Source: DATMQA01 sp035566895 (GTDB lineage: Bacteria; Verrucomicrobiota; Verrucomicrobiia; Limisphaerales; UBA8199). Taken from it: DNA of 64,000 nt. The stretch lies in assembly GCA_035566895.1 (NCBI GenBank), contig DATMQA010000182.1, positions 44,407 through 108,406 of the forward strand. Direction: 5' to 3'. Position numbers and translations under genes: made by a program. The notes below the pieces were generated by a model. That model had not been told where the DNA came from. It ran no database searches and saw nothing but the letters and a program-made list of their open reading frames with translations. Numbering within the stretch: position 1 is the stretch's first letter; each line of letters opens with the position of its first letter. Positions 18,439-28,500 of the stretch are shown piece by piece.

Positions 18439-19445
18439 ATGAATTGTCTCAGACTGATCGGGGTCCTCGGCCTGCTCGCCTGCGTTTCACCAGCCGCCGA
18501 ACTGGAATTCAAGGCGGTGGACGAGGCCGTCAGCCGGTTCATGGAGCAAAACGAAATCCACGCCGCATCACTGGCCATCAGCCGGCATGGCCGGCTGCTC
18601 CACGAGCGAGCCTTTGGTTTTGCCGATAAGAAATTGACCGCCCCGCTGTCGTCGCAAGTCCGCATGCGGATCGCCTCCATTTCCAAGCCGATCACCGCCG
18701 CCGCGCTAAAGTATCTAGTGCGCGAGGGCAAGCTCAAGCTGAGCGATTCAGTTGTGAAATACCTGTCGCCGCCCCGCTACGCGGCGCCAGTTGACCAGGG
18801 ATGGAAGGCGATAGCCCTGGGGAGGTCCTCCAGCACATGGGCGGCTGGGACCGTTCGGTTTCAGGTGACCTGATGTTCCGGCATCTCAGCATTATGGCGG
18901 ACCTGCACACCAACTCATTGACACCAGCCGATGTCGTGCGCTGGATGCTGGCCCGGCGCCTCGATTTCACACCGGGAAGCAAACGCGCATATTCCAACTT
19001 CGGCTACTGTCTCCTGGGAGTTGTTATTGAAGAGGTCAGCTGCCGTCCCTATGGCGAGTTCGTTAGAAGCACCATTGCCCGGGAGGCCAAAATGGACAGT
19101 CTGACCTTCAGCAGCTCGAATCTTGAGCGGCGCAACCGTGATGAAACCTGGTATGACTTTGACCACGAGGGCGAACACTTCCTCATTGAACCCATGCAGG
19201 CCCACGGCGGCTGGGTGTGCACCCCGGCCGACCTGGCCCGGTTCCTGGACACATTCTGGATGAATGGCGAGCCGCGGACCGGCGGCCGGGGTTCATGGTT
19301 TTTCTTCGGCAGCTTACCCGGGACTACGGCTGTGGCCGTTCAGCGCGCCGATGGCATCAATTACGCCTTGCTCATGAACAAACGCGACCCCGAGGGCTCC
19401 TGGAACGACAAACTGAAAACAATTCTCGACGCGGCAATCAGATGA
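18439..19445 (+). pseudogene. Beta-lactamase-family serine hydrolase, disrupted by a 1-bp frameshift
   Basis: ATG 18439 follows an AAGGGA ribosome site and opens a signal peptide (RLIGVLGLLACVSPAA). The first frame holds the SxxK catalytic motif (IASISKPITAA); the second, entered from about 18801, holds YSNFGY (the YxN motif) and the remaining C-terminal fold ending NDKLKTILDAAIR. The join falls at a run of four G bases (18819-18822): five G would restore WKAIALG-GEVLQHMGGWD, a natural serine hydrolase sequence. Either a genuine null mutation or a sequencing error in a homopolymer. Class C beta-lactamase/esterase family (PF00144); substrate unknown. The start upstream at 18424 is less likely. 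Confidence 0.82.
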
Positions 19446-19668
19446 GGGCCGCCCCGGAGATCCCCTTGGGCTGACTATGGTGGTCTCCGCCCCTCCTAAA
19501 TCCGTACTCTCCGTGGTTGAATCCGCAGGGCAGAATATGATACGAAACTTGCGGCAAGATTGAATTGACCCCGGCCAGGGCCTTATGCATGATGTAGCGG
19601 CAGTGGTAGTAGCCAGAAGCGGCGGCTTTTTCCAGCTTACCGACAATCCAAAGATTGCCAGCAGGCAA
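19438..19668 (-). CDS. Possible small ORF or gene remnant, 76 aa
   Basis: This reverse-strand frame fills most of the gap after the frameshifted hydrolase. Composition is unusually balanced (LWIVGKLEKAAASGYYHC, MHKALAGVNSILPQVSYH), unlike the Arg/Ser/Pro-rich shadows elsewhere. No family is recognised and no ribosome site is evident. It may be the relic of a larger gene. The rest of 19446-19754 shows nothing else. Confidence 0.25.
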   Translation of the reverse strand: MPAGNLWIVGKLEKAAASGYYHCRYIMHKALAGVNSILPQVSYHILPCGFNHGEYGFRRGGDHHSQPKGISGAALI

Positions 19669-19754
19669 AAGAATCCTTCGAGTCCGAACCTGCGCCTGTG
19701 GTGTCCTGATTTTGAATGCTCCAGAGGCTGTCTCCTGGGCAGAGTGACCGCACG

Positions 19755-21800
19755 ATGAGAACTTTATTAGTACTGGCCGAGCATCCCGTTTTTGCTGAAG
19801 CGGTGCGGGCGGCTGTCAATGCCGAGCATTACCGGGTCGTCCATCGAGCAAACCTCGAGGAGGCGGAGCCTTTGCTGACGGGCGGTCTGGCCGATGTTTG
19901 TCTCCTGGACCTCGAATTGGCCGGCGTCCAGGGCATCTGGTCTCTCGAGAAGCTGCGCCGCCGCACTCAAAAATGTCCCGTGATCATTTACACGGGCACC
20001 GGGCGATCCGAGTGGGAAGAGGAAGCTTACCTGCAGGGCGCTACGCATGTGCTGACCAAACCGGTGCGCGCGCGCATGCTCAATGCGCTCCTCGAGCGCC
20101 TTTGGCCGATTCCGTCCGCCGCCCTGGCCGTTGCTACGCCGCCCCTCCTGCTCCCATCGCTGGCGTCCTCGACGGCACCGGACAGTCTCCCCGCCCTTGC
20201 TGCCGCCGGCTCCGCCCAGACGATGGGCGTCTTGCGCGGGTTTTCCGGCATTCTTACCCACTCGCTTAATTCGGACGCGATGCTCAAACAGTTCCTGCTC
20301 TTGCTGCGCGAACTCCTGAGCATCAATCGTGCAGCCATCTTTCTCCGCCAACCTTTTGGCGCGTTTGGCCCCAGTCTGGCGGAAGCCCGCCAATTCCGCG
20401 CCGCCTGCGCTATCGGCCTGTCTCCGGGCCTGCTTCAGCACTTCGAGCTCTCCTTCGAGGCGGGCATTGGCCGCCGTGTCTTCCAATCCGGCCGGATTTT
20501 GCGCCGCTCCAGTGAGGAAGCCCGCACCGACGTCGAAACCCAGAAGGAATTTGAACTGCTCGGCGGTCAGGTCGCCGTGCCTATCTTGGACCGCGAGACT
20601 GTGCTGGGCATCGCCGTCTTTGACGGACGTATCACCGGCGAGCCACTCGTCAATTCCGAGTTGGAACTGCTTTTCCATCTGCTCGAGCAACTCGGGCTGG
20701 CCATCAAGAATATTTGGCTCCACGACCAATTGGCCGCCAACCACCAAATGATGGCTGACATCCTGCGCGAACTCACCAGCGCCTGCGTCGTCGTCAGCCG
20801 CGACCTGACCATCCTCCACGCCAACAAAGCTGCCCGTAAATACTTCGCTCGCGGCGAGCGGCACACCGGCGAGATGGAATTCAGCGACCTGCCCCAGCTC
20901 CTGGGCAGCAAAGTCTACCAGGTTCTCAAAACGGGCTCGGCCATCTCCAGTTTCAAATATGAGCCCGAGGAGACCTCCGGTACGATTTACAATATCAGTG
21001 TCGTTCCCTTCCAGCGCCAGCCAACCGGCCTGGCAGCCTCGGCCCTGCTCATGGCCGAAGACCTCACCCAGAGCGAGCAGTTGCGCCACCTCGAAATCGA
21101 GACCGCTAACCTGCGCCTGGTCAAAACCATGGCCGATCGCCTCACCCATGAAATCGGGAATGCTATGGTACCCCTTTCCACCCATCAGCAATTGCTGGCC
21201 GACAAGTGGAAAGACCCGGAATTCCGCGCCTCCCTGGACCTGGCCCTGGCCGACGGCGTCAAACGTGTTACCCGCCTGATCAACCAGATGCGTTTCCTGG
21301 CGCGGGACACCCTCATTTCGCACGAAGCTTTTCCGATCGCCCCGCTCATCGAGGAAGCCTACCAGGAGGCTTGCAAATACCAACCCGCCAAATCCGCCCA
21401 ACTCCGCTACGACCACGCCGGCAAACCCATCATCCTCAACGGCGACCGCGCCGCCCTTAAACATGCCCTGGCCGAGGTCATGCTGAACGCCCTTCAGGCA
21501 AATCCGGCGGACCCAAGAATCGGAGTCCGGTTGCATACCGACTCCAACGGCAGCAACACGCACGCGCTGCAAATCGAAGTCCAGGACAACGGCACCGGGT
21601 TCACCCCGGAGGCGATGCAAAACGCGCCGGCGCCGTTCTTCACCACCCGCAACGTCGGCCTGGGCCTCGGCCTGACCGTCACCCGCAAGATCATCGAGAC
21701 CCATCATGGTAAGCTTGAGATCGTCCCGCCCAAATCCGGCCACGCCGGGGTGGTTCGCATTTCTCTCCCCCTCGAAACTTCCGTCAGCCTGCAGGCCTGA
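19755..21800 (+). CDS. REC-GAF-PAS histidine kinase, 681 aa
   Basis: Cytosolic hybrid signalling protein. Order from the chosen ATG 19755: receiver domain (about 1-120; phospho-acceptor Asp in VCLLDLELAG, Lys in HVLTKPV, but the usual N-terminal acidic pair is reduced to AEHP); GAF domain (about 170-325); PAS-like segment (about 335-440, VVSRDLTILHANKAARKYF); dimerisation helix with H465 in LTHEIGNAMVPL; ATPase domain with LNALQANP, DNGTGFTP and GLGLGLTVTRKI. No membrane helices. An earlier ATG at 19716 is possible. The next gene is a second REC-kinase, suggesting a shared phosphorelay. Confidence 0.88.
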   Translation: MRTLLVLAEHPVFAEAVRAAVNAEHYRVVHRANLEEAEPLLTGGLADVCLLDLELAGVQGIWSLEKLRRRTQKCPVIIYTGTGRSEWEEEAYLQGATHVLTKPVRARMLNALLERLWPIPSAALAVATPPLLLPSLASSTAPDSLPALAAAGSAQTMGVLRGFSGILTHSLNSDAMLKQFLLLLRELLSINRAAIFLRQPFGAFGPSLAEARQFRAACAIGLSPGLLQHFELSFEAGIGRRVFQSGRILRRSSEEARTDVETQKEFELLGGQVAVPILDRETVLGIAVFDGRITGEPLVNSELELLFHLLEQLGLAIKNIWLHDQLAANHQMMADILRELTSACVVVSRDLTILHANKAARKYFARGERHTGEMEFSDLPQLLGSKVYQVLKTGSAISSFKYEPEETSGTIYNISVVPFQRQPTGLAASALLMAEDLTQSEQLRHLEIETANLRLVKTMADRLTHEIGNAMVPLSTHQQLLADKWKDPEFRASLDLALADGVKRVTRLINQMRFLARDTLISHEAFPIAPLIEEAYQEACKYQPAKSAQLRYDHAGKPIILNGDRAALKHALAEVMLNALQANPADPRIGVRLHTDSNGSNTHALQIEVQDNGTGFTPEAMQNAPAPFFTTRNVGLGLGLTVTRKIIETHHGKLEIVPPKSGHAGVVRISLPLETSVSLQA

Positions 21801-22028
21801 TGGGCTAGGTCTGCGGATCCCTTGGGTTGACGCACACGACAGGGAAATTGGGCGTCTCGAGCCTTGAACGGTTGGCCCCTGCTGCCCGGTTCTGCTTCAT
21901 CTGCGTTCATCTGGGGCCGCGCGTCCTCATATCTTTCCACTTGCTGAACCAACCAACTCGGCTAATATCCCGCCATGCTCGAATTTGCCTTTGTAACTCC
22001 GTCTTTTGAGCGGGGCTGAAAAGTGCTG

Positions 22029-23318
22029 ATGATGCCTAGCTCGTCATCAGTGGAAATTAGCGAACCGCCCGCCCCGGCCTCCGGCGAGCCCGGGCGCAAA
22101 GGCAGGCTTTTAATCGTGGATGATGAAGACGGCCCGCGCCAATCGTTGCGCGTTATTTTCAAGGATGACTACGAAATCCTGATGGCTGCGGACGGCCCGA
22201 GTGCGATCGAGTTGGTGCAAAACAATCAAATCGATGTCGCCCTCGTGGATATCCGCATGGCGGGCATGTCCGGCATCGAAGTGCTCGAGCGCCTGAAATA
22301 CGTCGAGCCGAGCATGGAGGTGATCATGATGACCGCCTTCGAAACCACCGACACCATACGCCAGGCCCTCCGCTTGCGCGCCTGTGATTACATCAACAAA
22401 CCGTTCGACATCTCTACCATGCGCGCCGCCGTGGCCAACGCCATGCAACGCCACACCCTCGAAGGCGAGATCCACACTAATGCCGAAAAGCTCCAGGGCC
22501 TCCTAAGCGAGCTCCAGGACCAAAAAATCGAAGAGCAGATGGCCCATACCCGTGGCGAAATCTATGCCAGCATCATCCACGATATTAACGGTCCCCTTAC
22601 GGTCATTTCCGGGTTCGTTCAACTCCTCAACCAGCGCATCGGTGACTCCACCCGCCTCGAAGTCGAGGACCTCGAGTTCATCAAAGACCGGCTCCGGACC
22701 ATTACCCGCCAGGTGACCAACTGCATCGAAATCTCCCGCCGTTACCTGGGTTTTCTCCGCCGCCAATCCGATGATATCCCGCGCGTGGGCATCAACCAGC
22801 TCCTCACCGATCTCACCCACCTCATTCGCGTCCACCCGAGCCGCCTCAATCATCAATTCACCATTCAGCCTCTCCCGGAGGACATCGCCGTTCGCATGAA
22901 CGGTACCGACGTCGTCCAGGTCCTCCTCAACCTTGTTGTCAACGCTTTCCAGTGCTCACCCCACAGTCACGCCGTCGCGATCGAGTGCCGCGTCCTCCCC
23001 CAGCCGCTCGACCTGGCGGGCTTTAAGGACGGGCCTGAGGCGCGCCTGCTCAATGTCGAAAACTTCCAAAATAATCCGCCCTTGCTGATGGTCTCGGTCC
23101 GGGATACGGGGCCGGGAATCCCGCCCGAAATATTACCTAAGATTTTCCAGCCGTATTTTTCCACCAAAGGCCCCCGGCTTGGCACCGGCCTGGGCCTGAA
23201 CATTGTCCAGCGCTTGGTTAAAGAAGCCAAAGGCGCCCTTCACGTTCACACCCAACCTGGCCACGGTACCACCTTTACGATGTATCTTACTGCTGTTTCG
23301 CTGCCCACACCTTCGTAG
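22029..23318 (+). CDS. REC-histidine kinase fusion, 429 aa
   Basis: N-terminal receiver (RLLIVDDEDGPRQSLR with DD pair, phospho-acceptor D in VALVDIRMAGMSG, Lys in DYINKPFD) joined by a coiled linker (GEIHTNAEKLQGLLSELQDQK) to a dimerisation helix with H in IIHDINGPLTVISGF and an ATPase domain (LNLVVNAFQCSP, DTGPGIPP, GTGLGLNIVQRLV). A receiver first and a kinase after it is the reverse of ordinary hybrid kinases and suggests a relay that accepts phosphate from another kinase. No sensor domain of its own. An in-frame GTG at 22023 is an alternative start. Follows the REC-GAF-PAS kinase after 228 bp. Confidence 0.9.
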   Translation: MMPSSSSVEISEPPAPASGEPGRKGRLLIVDDEDGPRQSLRVIFKDDYEILMAADGPSAIELVQNNQIDVALVDIRMAGMSGIEVLERLKYVEPSMEVIMMTAFETTDTIRQALRLRACDYINKPFDISTMRAAVANAMQRHTLEGEIHTNAEKLQGLLSELQDQKIEEQMAHTRGEIYASIIHDINGPLTVISGFVQLLNQRIGDSTRLEVEDLEFIKDRLRTITRQVTNCIEISRRYLGFLRRQSDDIPRVGINQLLTDLTHLIRVHPSRLNHQFTIQPLPEDIAVRMNGTDVVQVLLNLVVNAFQCSPHSHAVAIECRVLPQPLDLAGFKDGPEARLLNVENFQNNPPLLMVSVRDTGPGIPPEILPKIFQPYFSTKGPRLGTGLGLNIVQRLVKEAKGALHVHTQPGHGTTFTMYLTAVSLPTPS

Positions 23319-23447
23319 GCACTCCGCCGGGGAGCATCGGAACGATGCAGTAATGGAGTGGTGGTGGAACGGATAAAGTCAACACCGGGCCTCCGTTGGG
23401 CTGCTTTTCCAGAACTCCAATGCTCAATTTATGCCAACTGGCCAGGA

Positions 23448-24086
23448 TTACGATCGCTTGGAAACTTTTTCCGTTACGCTTCGATAAAGCATTTGTGCCG
23501 TTTGCCGCGAAGTCGGAACCCACCAGGATGAGCGCTCGGCAAATTCCAGCCTCGTCGCTTTCGGCATCCCGGGCACCTCCAACCGCAAGCGCGCACCGCA
23601 GACAAACAGCCCTCGCCAGCCAATCGTTTGCGGCCGGACCTCTTGAATGTATTCGAATGGAACAGACAACTGGACCGAGTCTCCCTCAAACACTAGCGCT
23701 GATTCGGTGATTCCCAACCAGCCAATATCATCCGCATCCTCTAGTAATGCCCGCAGGCCCGACCGCAGCCTTGGAACCAGCGTTAATTGCACGATGAACT
23801 GCCCCGGTTCCTGGCGTCCGCCAGGCCTTAACGACCGAACCAGCCGCGCTACATAAACATTCCCAAAACCTAGGGGAAGAAACATCGTCGCCGCCGCCAT
23901 CGCCCCCAACGGGACCAGGTAGGTCACAACTCCGTACTTGGGCATACAGACCACCACCACGGTCACCAGCAAGACCGGCAACGCCAGCAGCAGGCCATAG
24001 CCGATAACCCCAAGGACGGCCCAGGCCGTAAACAAGCGCGGTGGATTGATCTGGATTTGAACTGCGGGCAGGGACGGTGCGGCCAT
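23448..24086 (-). CDS. Two-span membrane protein of unknown function, 212 aa
   Basis: Two adjacent transmembrane helices (about 20-48 and 51-76, AWAVLGVIGYGLLLALPVLL and TYLVPLGAMAAATMFLPLGF) followed by a soluble domain of about 135 residues with alternating hydrophobic beta-strand pattern (FIVQLTLVPRLR, LVFEGDSVQLSVPFEY, LFVCGARLRLEV). The C-terminal part resembles PH-like or bPH_2-type membrane-anchored domains in strand pattern only. Convergent with the upstream kinase gene. Confidence 0.62.
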   Translation of the reverse strand: MAAPSLPAVQIQINPPRLFTAWAVLGVIGYGLLLALPVLLVTVVVVCMPKYGVVTYLVPLGAMAAATMFLPLGFGNVYVARLVRSLRPGGRQEPGQFIVQLTLVPRLRSGLRALLEDADDIGWLGITESALVFEGDSVQLSVPFEYIQEVRPQTIGWRGLFVCGARLRLEVPGMPKATRLEFAERSSWWVPTSRQTAQMLYRSVTEKVSKRS

Positions 24087-24329
24087 TCTCGCCTTTGTTT
24101 AACCTGGACGCTTCACGCGCTGGGCAATCATGGCGCGACAATACCCGTTGCTCATCCTGCCGTCAAACCCGTTGACAGGCGCAGCGGTTTTGCTCATCTT
24201 CCAAACCGGGCCGTCGCCCTGCGTATTAATAGGGCTTAACATTATGCTTGTAAATCAAAGGCTTGTTGAAATCAGTTTGCTTTGGGCGCACCTTACGCTA
24301 CGCTGGCTGCGTGAAGACCATCACAATCC

Positions 24330-24980
24330 ATGAGCGCTCCAATTCCGCAACATGAAAAGAAACGGCTGACCGTCCTTTGGCAATATGAAGTGCTGGACAC
24401 TGTGCCCGAGGAGGTGTTTGATAACCTGACGGAGCTCGCCGCTCGCATCTGCGAGGCCCCCATCGCGTTGATTTCCCTGGTCGATGAAAAGAGGCAGTGG
24501 TTTAAAGCCAGAGTCGGCACCTCCGTTCAAGAGACCTCGCGCGATGTCTCCTTCTGCGCTCACGCCATTAACCAGTCCGACCTCTTTATCGTCCCGGATG
24601 CCAGTAAAGATGAGCGCTTCGCTCACAATCCCCTGGTCACTTCCGACCCCAAAATCCGCTTTTACGCCGGTGCCCCGCTCATTACGCCCGACGGCTACGC
24701 CTTGGGCACTCTCTGTGTCATTGATAAAGTACCTCGCGAATTGCGTCCGGACCAGAAGCAAGCTCTCATAATCCTCTCCCGGCACGTTGTCTCCCAACTT
24801 GAACTGCGTCGCCGCTCGCGGGAGTTGGCCGACATTCGCCTCGAAAATGACCAGTCCAGGGGCGAGGTCGAAAAATTGCGCGTCCAACTGGCCGAGGCCC
24901 GCCGCCAACTGGTCGATTACAAACGCAGGAAGCCGCCCACTTCCAGGCGCAAAACCAAAACCAAAAACCCCCGCCGATAA
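24330..24980 (+). CDS. GAF-domain protein with C-terminal coiled coil, 216 aa
   Basis: Residues 5-160 are a GAF domain of the type starting RLTVLWQYEVLDTVPEEVFD and containing APIALISLVDEKRQWFKARVG, FCAHAINQSDLFIVPDASKD and the typical YAGAPLITPDGYALGTLCVID. Such stand-alone GAF proteins are found with kinases and diguanylate cyclases and sense small ligands or redox state. After it comes a coiled coil (SRELADIRLENDQSRGEVEK) and a very basic tail (RRKTKTKNPRR). No output domain is present, so it likely works with a partner kinase such as those at 19755 and 22029. Confidence 0.85.
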   Translation: MSAPIPQHEKKRLTVLWQYEVLDTVPEEVFDNLTELAARICEAPIALISLVDEKRQWFKARVGTSVQETSRDVSFCAHAINQSDLFIVPDASKDERFAHNPLVTSDPKIRFYAGAPLITPDGYALGTLCVIDKVPRELRPDQKQALIILSRHVVSQLELRRRSRELADIRLENDQSRGEVEKLRVQLAEARRQLVDYKRRKPPTSRRKTKTKNPRR

Positions 24981-25131
24981 AAGCGGGAACTCGCCTCCTC
25001 CTGCATCTTTTACTGGGGGGAATTGGTCAATCCGTGCATTTGCATTTCGACTGCTTTGGTTTAACACTGTAGTGTACTAGTATCAGGATGCGGATTGCGG
25101 ACAGTCTGCGGCCGGCCAGGACGGGAATACT

Positions 25132-25461
25132 ATGGAACTTTATTACAAAGACCTGATTTCTGAAGAAGCTTCGCTCGAGAAGTTGGTCGATGATTTGATG
25201 CTCGTGGTTCAGGGGACCGGCGAGTTTGCCGCTGGCTCCGGTCTGAAAGAGGAGCACAAAGCGGAGATTCTTACCCGCCTGCAGCGAATCAAGTCGGCTT
25301 GCCGACAGATTGAAGGCGGCGCCATTGCCACCGCTCAGGCGGCCAAACGGGCACTGCGGCAATATCCCTATTGGTCCGCCGGGTTCGCCTTTGCGCTGGG
25401 CCTTCTCGCTGGCTCCATCTGCCGAGCAAAACGCGGCCGGACCAGAACGGGGCCGGGTTAG
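25132..25461 (+). CDS. DUF883/ElaB-YqjD-like membrane-anchored small protein, 109 aa
   Basis: Acidic-helical N-terminus (LEKLVDDLMLVVQGTGEFAA), central helical region and a C-terminal hydrophobic segment of about 17 residues (WSAGFAFALGLLAGSI) followed by Arg/Lys. That layout, with the C-terminal anchor and preceding KRALRQYPYW, matches the YqjD/ElaB family, known in E. coli as ribosome-binding inner-membrane proteins of stationary phase. Identification is by pattern. Next gene (GH38) starts 48 bp later. Confidence 0.7.
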   Translation: MELYYKDLISEEASLEKLVDDLMLVVQGTGEFAAGSGLKEEHKAEILTRLQRIKSACRQIEGGAIATAQAAKRALRQYPYWSAGFAFALGLLAGSICRAKRGRTRTGPG

Positions 25462-25509
25462 TAAAGATTTTTCTAGCTCCCAGTTCCCCGTAGGGGTAAA
25501 CCCAACCCT

Positions 25510-28500
25510 ATGCGAACTTCGTTTCACACTCTTACTTCAGCAAGACTGATCTTATTCTGCCTTCTGTCCTGCTTGGCCTCGCCGGCGGCCAAGGCCGTCA
25601 GCTTCACTCGGCTGGAGACTCTCTCGGCCCCGAAGATTACCGCCAGCGCCGAGTCGTTCCCCGGCGGACGCCATAATGTCGCCAATCTCCTCGATGGCAA
25701 TCCCCGGACTGAGTACTCTTCCAATGGCAAAGGCACCAATACCTTTGTCGAATTCGACTTCGGCACCCTTGTCCAGGTAGCCGCGTTCCGCCACGTGGAC
25801 CGCAATGACTCCGCGACCATTGCCGCCTCGGAATTAGGTTTCATAGACGCGGCTGGCCAAATTGTCGCCACCGTGACCGTGACTCATGTAAACCAGCGCG
25901 GCGGCGTTACATTTTTTAAGCTGCCTTCTCCGGTGACCGCTCAACGCGTCCGGTGGCGCATCACCGCGCTGGGCACCGGCCTGCGGACGGTTGGCGGAGC
26001 CGAGGTCGCCTTCTTCGCGCCGGGACGGACCGAGCCTGCGCCGACCGCCATCACGATCGAAGCGAAGCCTTTGCAGATGCTGGAGCGCGAAGGTTCCGCG
26101 GTGGTCCAACCCCTGAAGCTCACCATTAACTACCCCTATGCCGAACCGGCGGACGCCGGCCTGCGGATCGCCGGAGCCCGCCTGGAGACGATTAACCTGA
26201 AACCAGGGAGCCAGATCTTCAATTTCTCCGTGCCTCCTGTGAAATCGGAAAAGACAGTTCCCCTGATCCTGGTAGTGGCCGGACAGACGGTCGTCAGCAC
26301 CAGGATCGCTCTCAAACCCGTCCGGAAGCTGGAAATCTTTCTTCTGCCACACTCTCATAATGATATCGGCTACACCGCTCTGCAGGCCGATGTGGTCAAG
26401 AAGCAAAACAGCAACATCAAGACCGGTCTCCGCCTGGCGCAGGCCACTGCCAATTATCCCGAGGGCGCTCGCTTCAAATGGAACGTCGAGGTCCTTTGGT
26501 GCGTGGATAATTATCTGCGCGCCGCATCGCCCGAGCAGCGAGCCGCTTTCATCGCCGCCGTCAAAAACGGCCAAATCGGGTTGGACGGATTTTACTGCAA
26601 TATTCTGACCGGGCTCTGCCGCCCCGAAGAGTTGGTCAACCTGATGGGCTACGCCACCCGGCTTTCGGAATTGTGCGGCGTGCCCATCGAGTCGGCCATG
26701 ATTAGCGATGTGCCAGGCTACACCTGGAGCACTGTTTCGGCCATGGCCCAGGCCGGCGTGAAATATTTCTCCTTTGCCCCCAATTACTTCGATCGCATGG
26801 GTGGCACGATGAAAGAATGGCAAAACCGCCCGTTCTGGTGGAAAGGCCCCGATGGCCGGCACCGCGTGCTCTGCTGGTGCCCTTCGCGTGGCTACGCGCT
26901 GGGCCACCTCATTGGCGACGGCGACGCTCTCGCCCGCTTCATTCCGAACTACCTGGTCGAGTTGGAGACCAACTCCTATCCGTACGATATCACTTACCTG
27001 CGCTGGAACGTGCATGGTGACAACGGCTCGCCGGACGAGAAGCTCGCTGATGTGGTCCGTGACTGGAATGCCCGTTACGCTTGGCCTCGCCTGACCATTA
27101 GCACAACCGCGACGGTGTTTCGCGAATTCGAGCGTCGTTTCGGCGACAAGCTGCCCGAGTTCAGCGGCGACTACACGCCTTACTGGGAAGACGGCGCCGC
27201 TTCTTCCGCGCGAGAAACTGCTTTGAACCGCGCCTCCGCTGAGCGCCTTGTTCAGACCGAAACGCTTTGGGCCATGCGCAACCCCGGGCCGTTCCCGGCC
27301 GCCGAGTTCCAGGAAACCTGGCGCAACATCCTGCTCTACAGCGAGCATACCTGGGGCGCCCACAACAGCATCAGCGCCCCCGACCTGCCGTTCGTGCACG
27401 ACCAGTGGAAAGTCAAGCAAGGCTTCGCCCTGGATGCGGATAAAGAATCCAGAGAATTGCTCCGCAAGGCCGGCATCCTTGAACTTCCCGATGAAACCTC
27501 CCGGAAGCTCGACGTATTCAACACCTCCTCCTGGAAGCGCACTGACCTCGTCACACTCTCGCCCGAACTATCACGCACGGGCGATCGCGTTGTGGATAAG
27601 ACCGGCGCGCCCGTCCCTTCACAGCGCCTCTCCACGGGGGAGTTGGTTTTTCTGCCGCGTGACGTCCCGGGTTTCTCGGCAAGACGGTTCTACGTCCAGG
27701 CCGGTTCATGTCCGGCGGGCGCAGCCGCCAAAGCCGAGGCAACTGCCTTGACGTGCTCGGATTTTGTCGTCCGAATCGACGAGCGGACCGGGGCCATCGC
27801 CAGTTTGTTCAGCCGCAAGTTGAACAAAGAATTGGTCGATGCCAAAGCCCCTACCCAGTTGAACGATTTCTTTTACCTGCCCGGTGCCGACCTTAAGGGC
27901 CTTCAACGGGCCGGCAGCCCGCGCATCCGGATTAAAGAAAACGGGCCGCTCGTTGCCTCGCTGCTCGTCGAGTCAGACGCGCCCGGCTGCAAGCAACTGT
28001 CGCGCGAAGTCCTCGTGGTGGATGGCCTTGACCATGTCGAATTTATCAACACCATCGATAAACTCCCGGTGCGCGCCAAAGAAGGCCTTCACTTCGGCTA
28101 CGGCTTCAACGTGCCCAGCGGCCAGGTGCGCATGGACGTCGGCTGGGCGATGGTGCGGCCCGAGCTCGACCAGATCCCCGCCGCCTGCAAAAACTGGTTT
28201 AGCGTCCAGCGCTGGCTCGATATCTCGAACGGAAAATTTGGCGTCACTTGGGCGCCAGTCGATGCGCCACTGGTGGAAATCGGCGGGATTACGGCCAACC
28301 TCATTGGGTCGCAGACCGATTGGCGCGTCTGGCTCCAGCACGTGGAACTTTCCCAGACCATCTACTCTTGGGTGATGAACAACCACTGGCACACCAATTA
28401 CCGCGCGGAGCAGGAAGGACCCACTGTCTTCCATTACTCCATTCGCGCGCATAAAGCCTTTGTGCCGGAAGATGCGGCAAAGTTCGGAGTGGCATGCACT

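Noticed and set aside
19767..21743. Long reverse-strand open frame of about 658 codons antisense to the REC-GAF-PAS kinase
   Set aside because: Its composition is Gly/Asp/Glu/Gln-rich without any domain and mirrors the codon bias of the forward gene; a shadow caused by high GC at codon position three.
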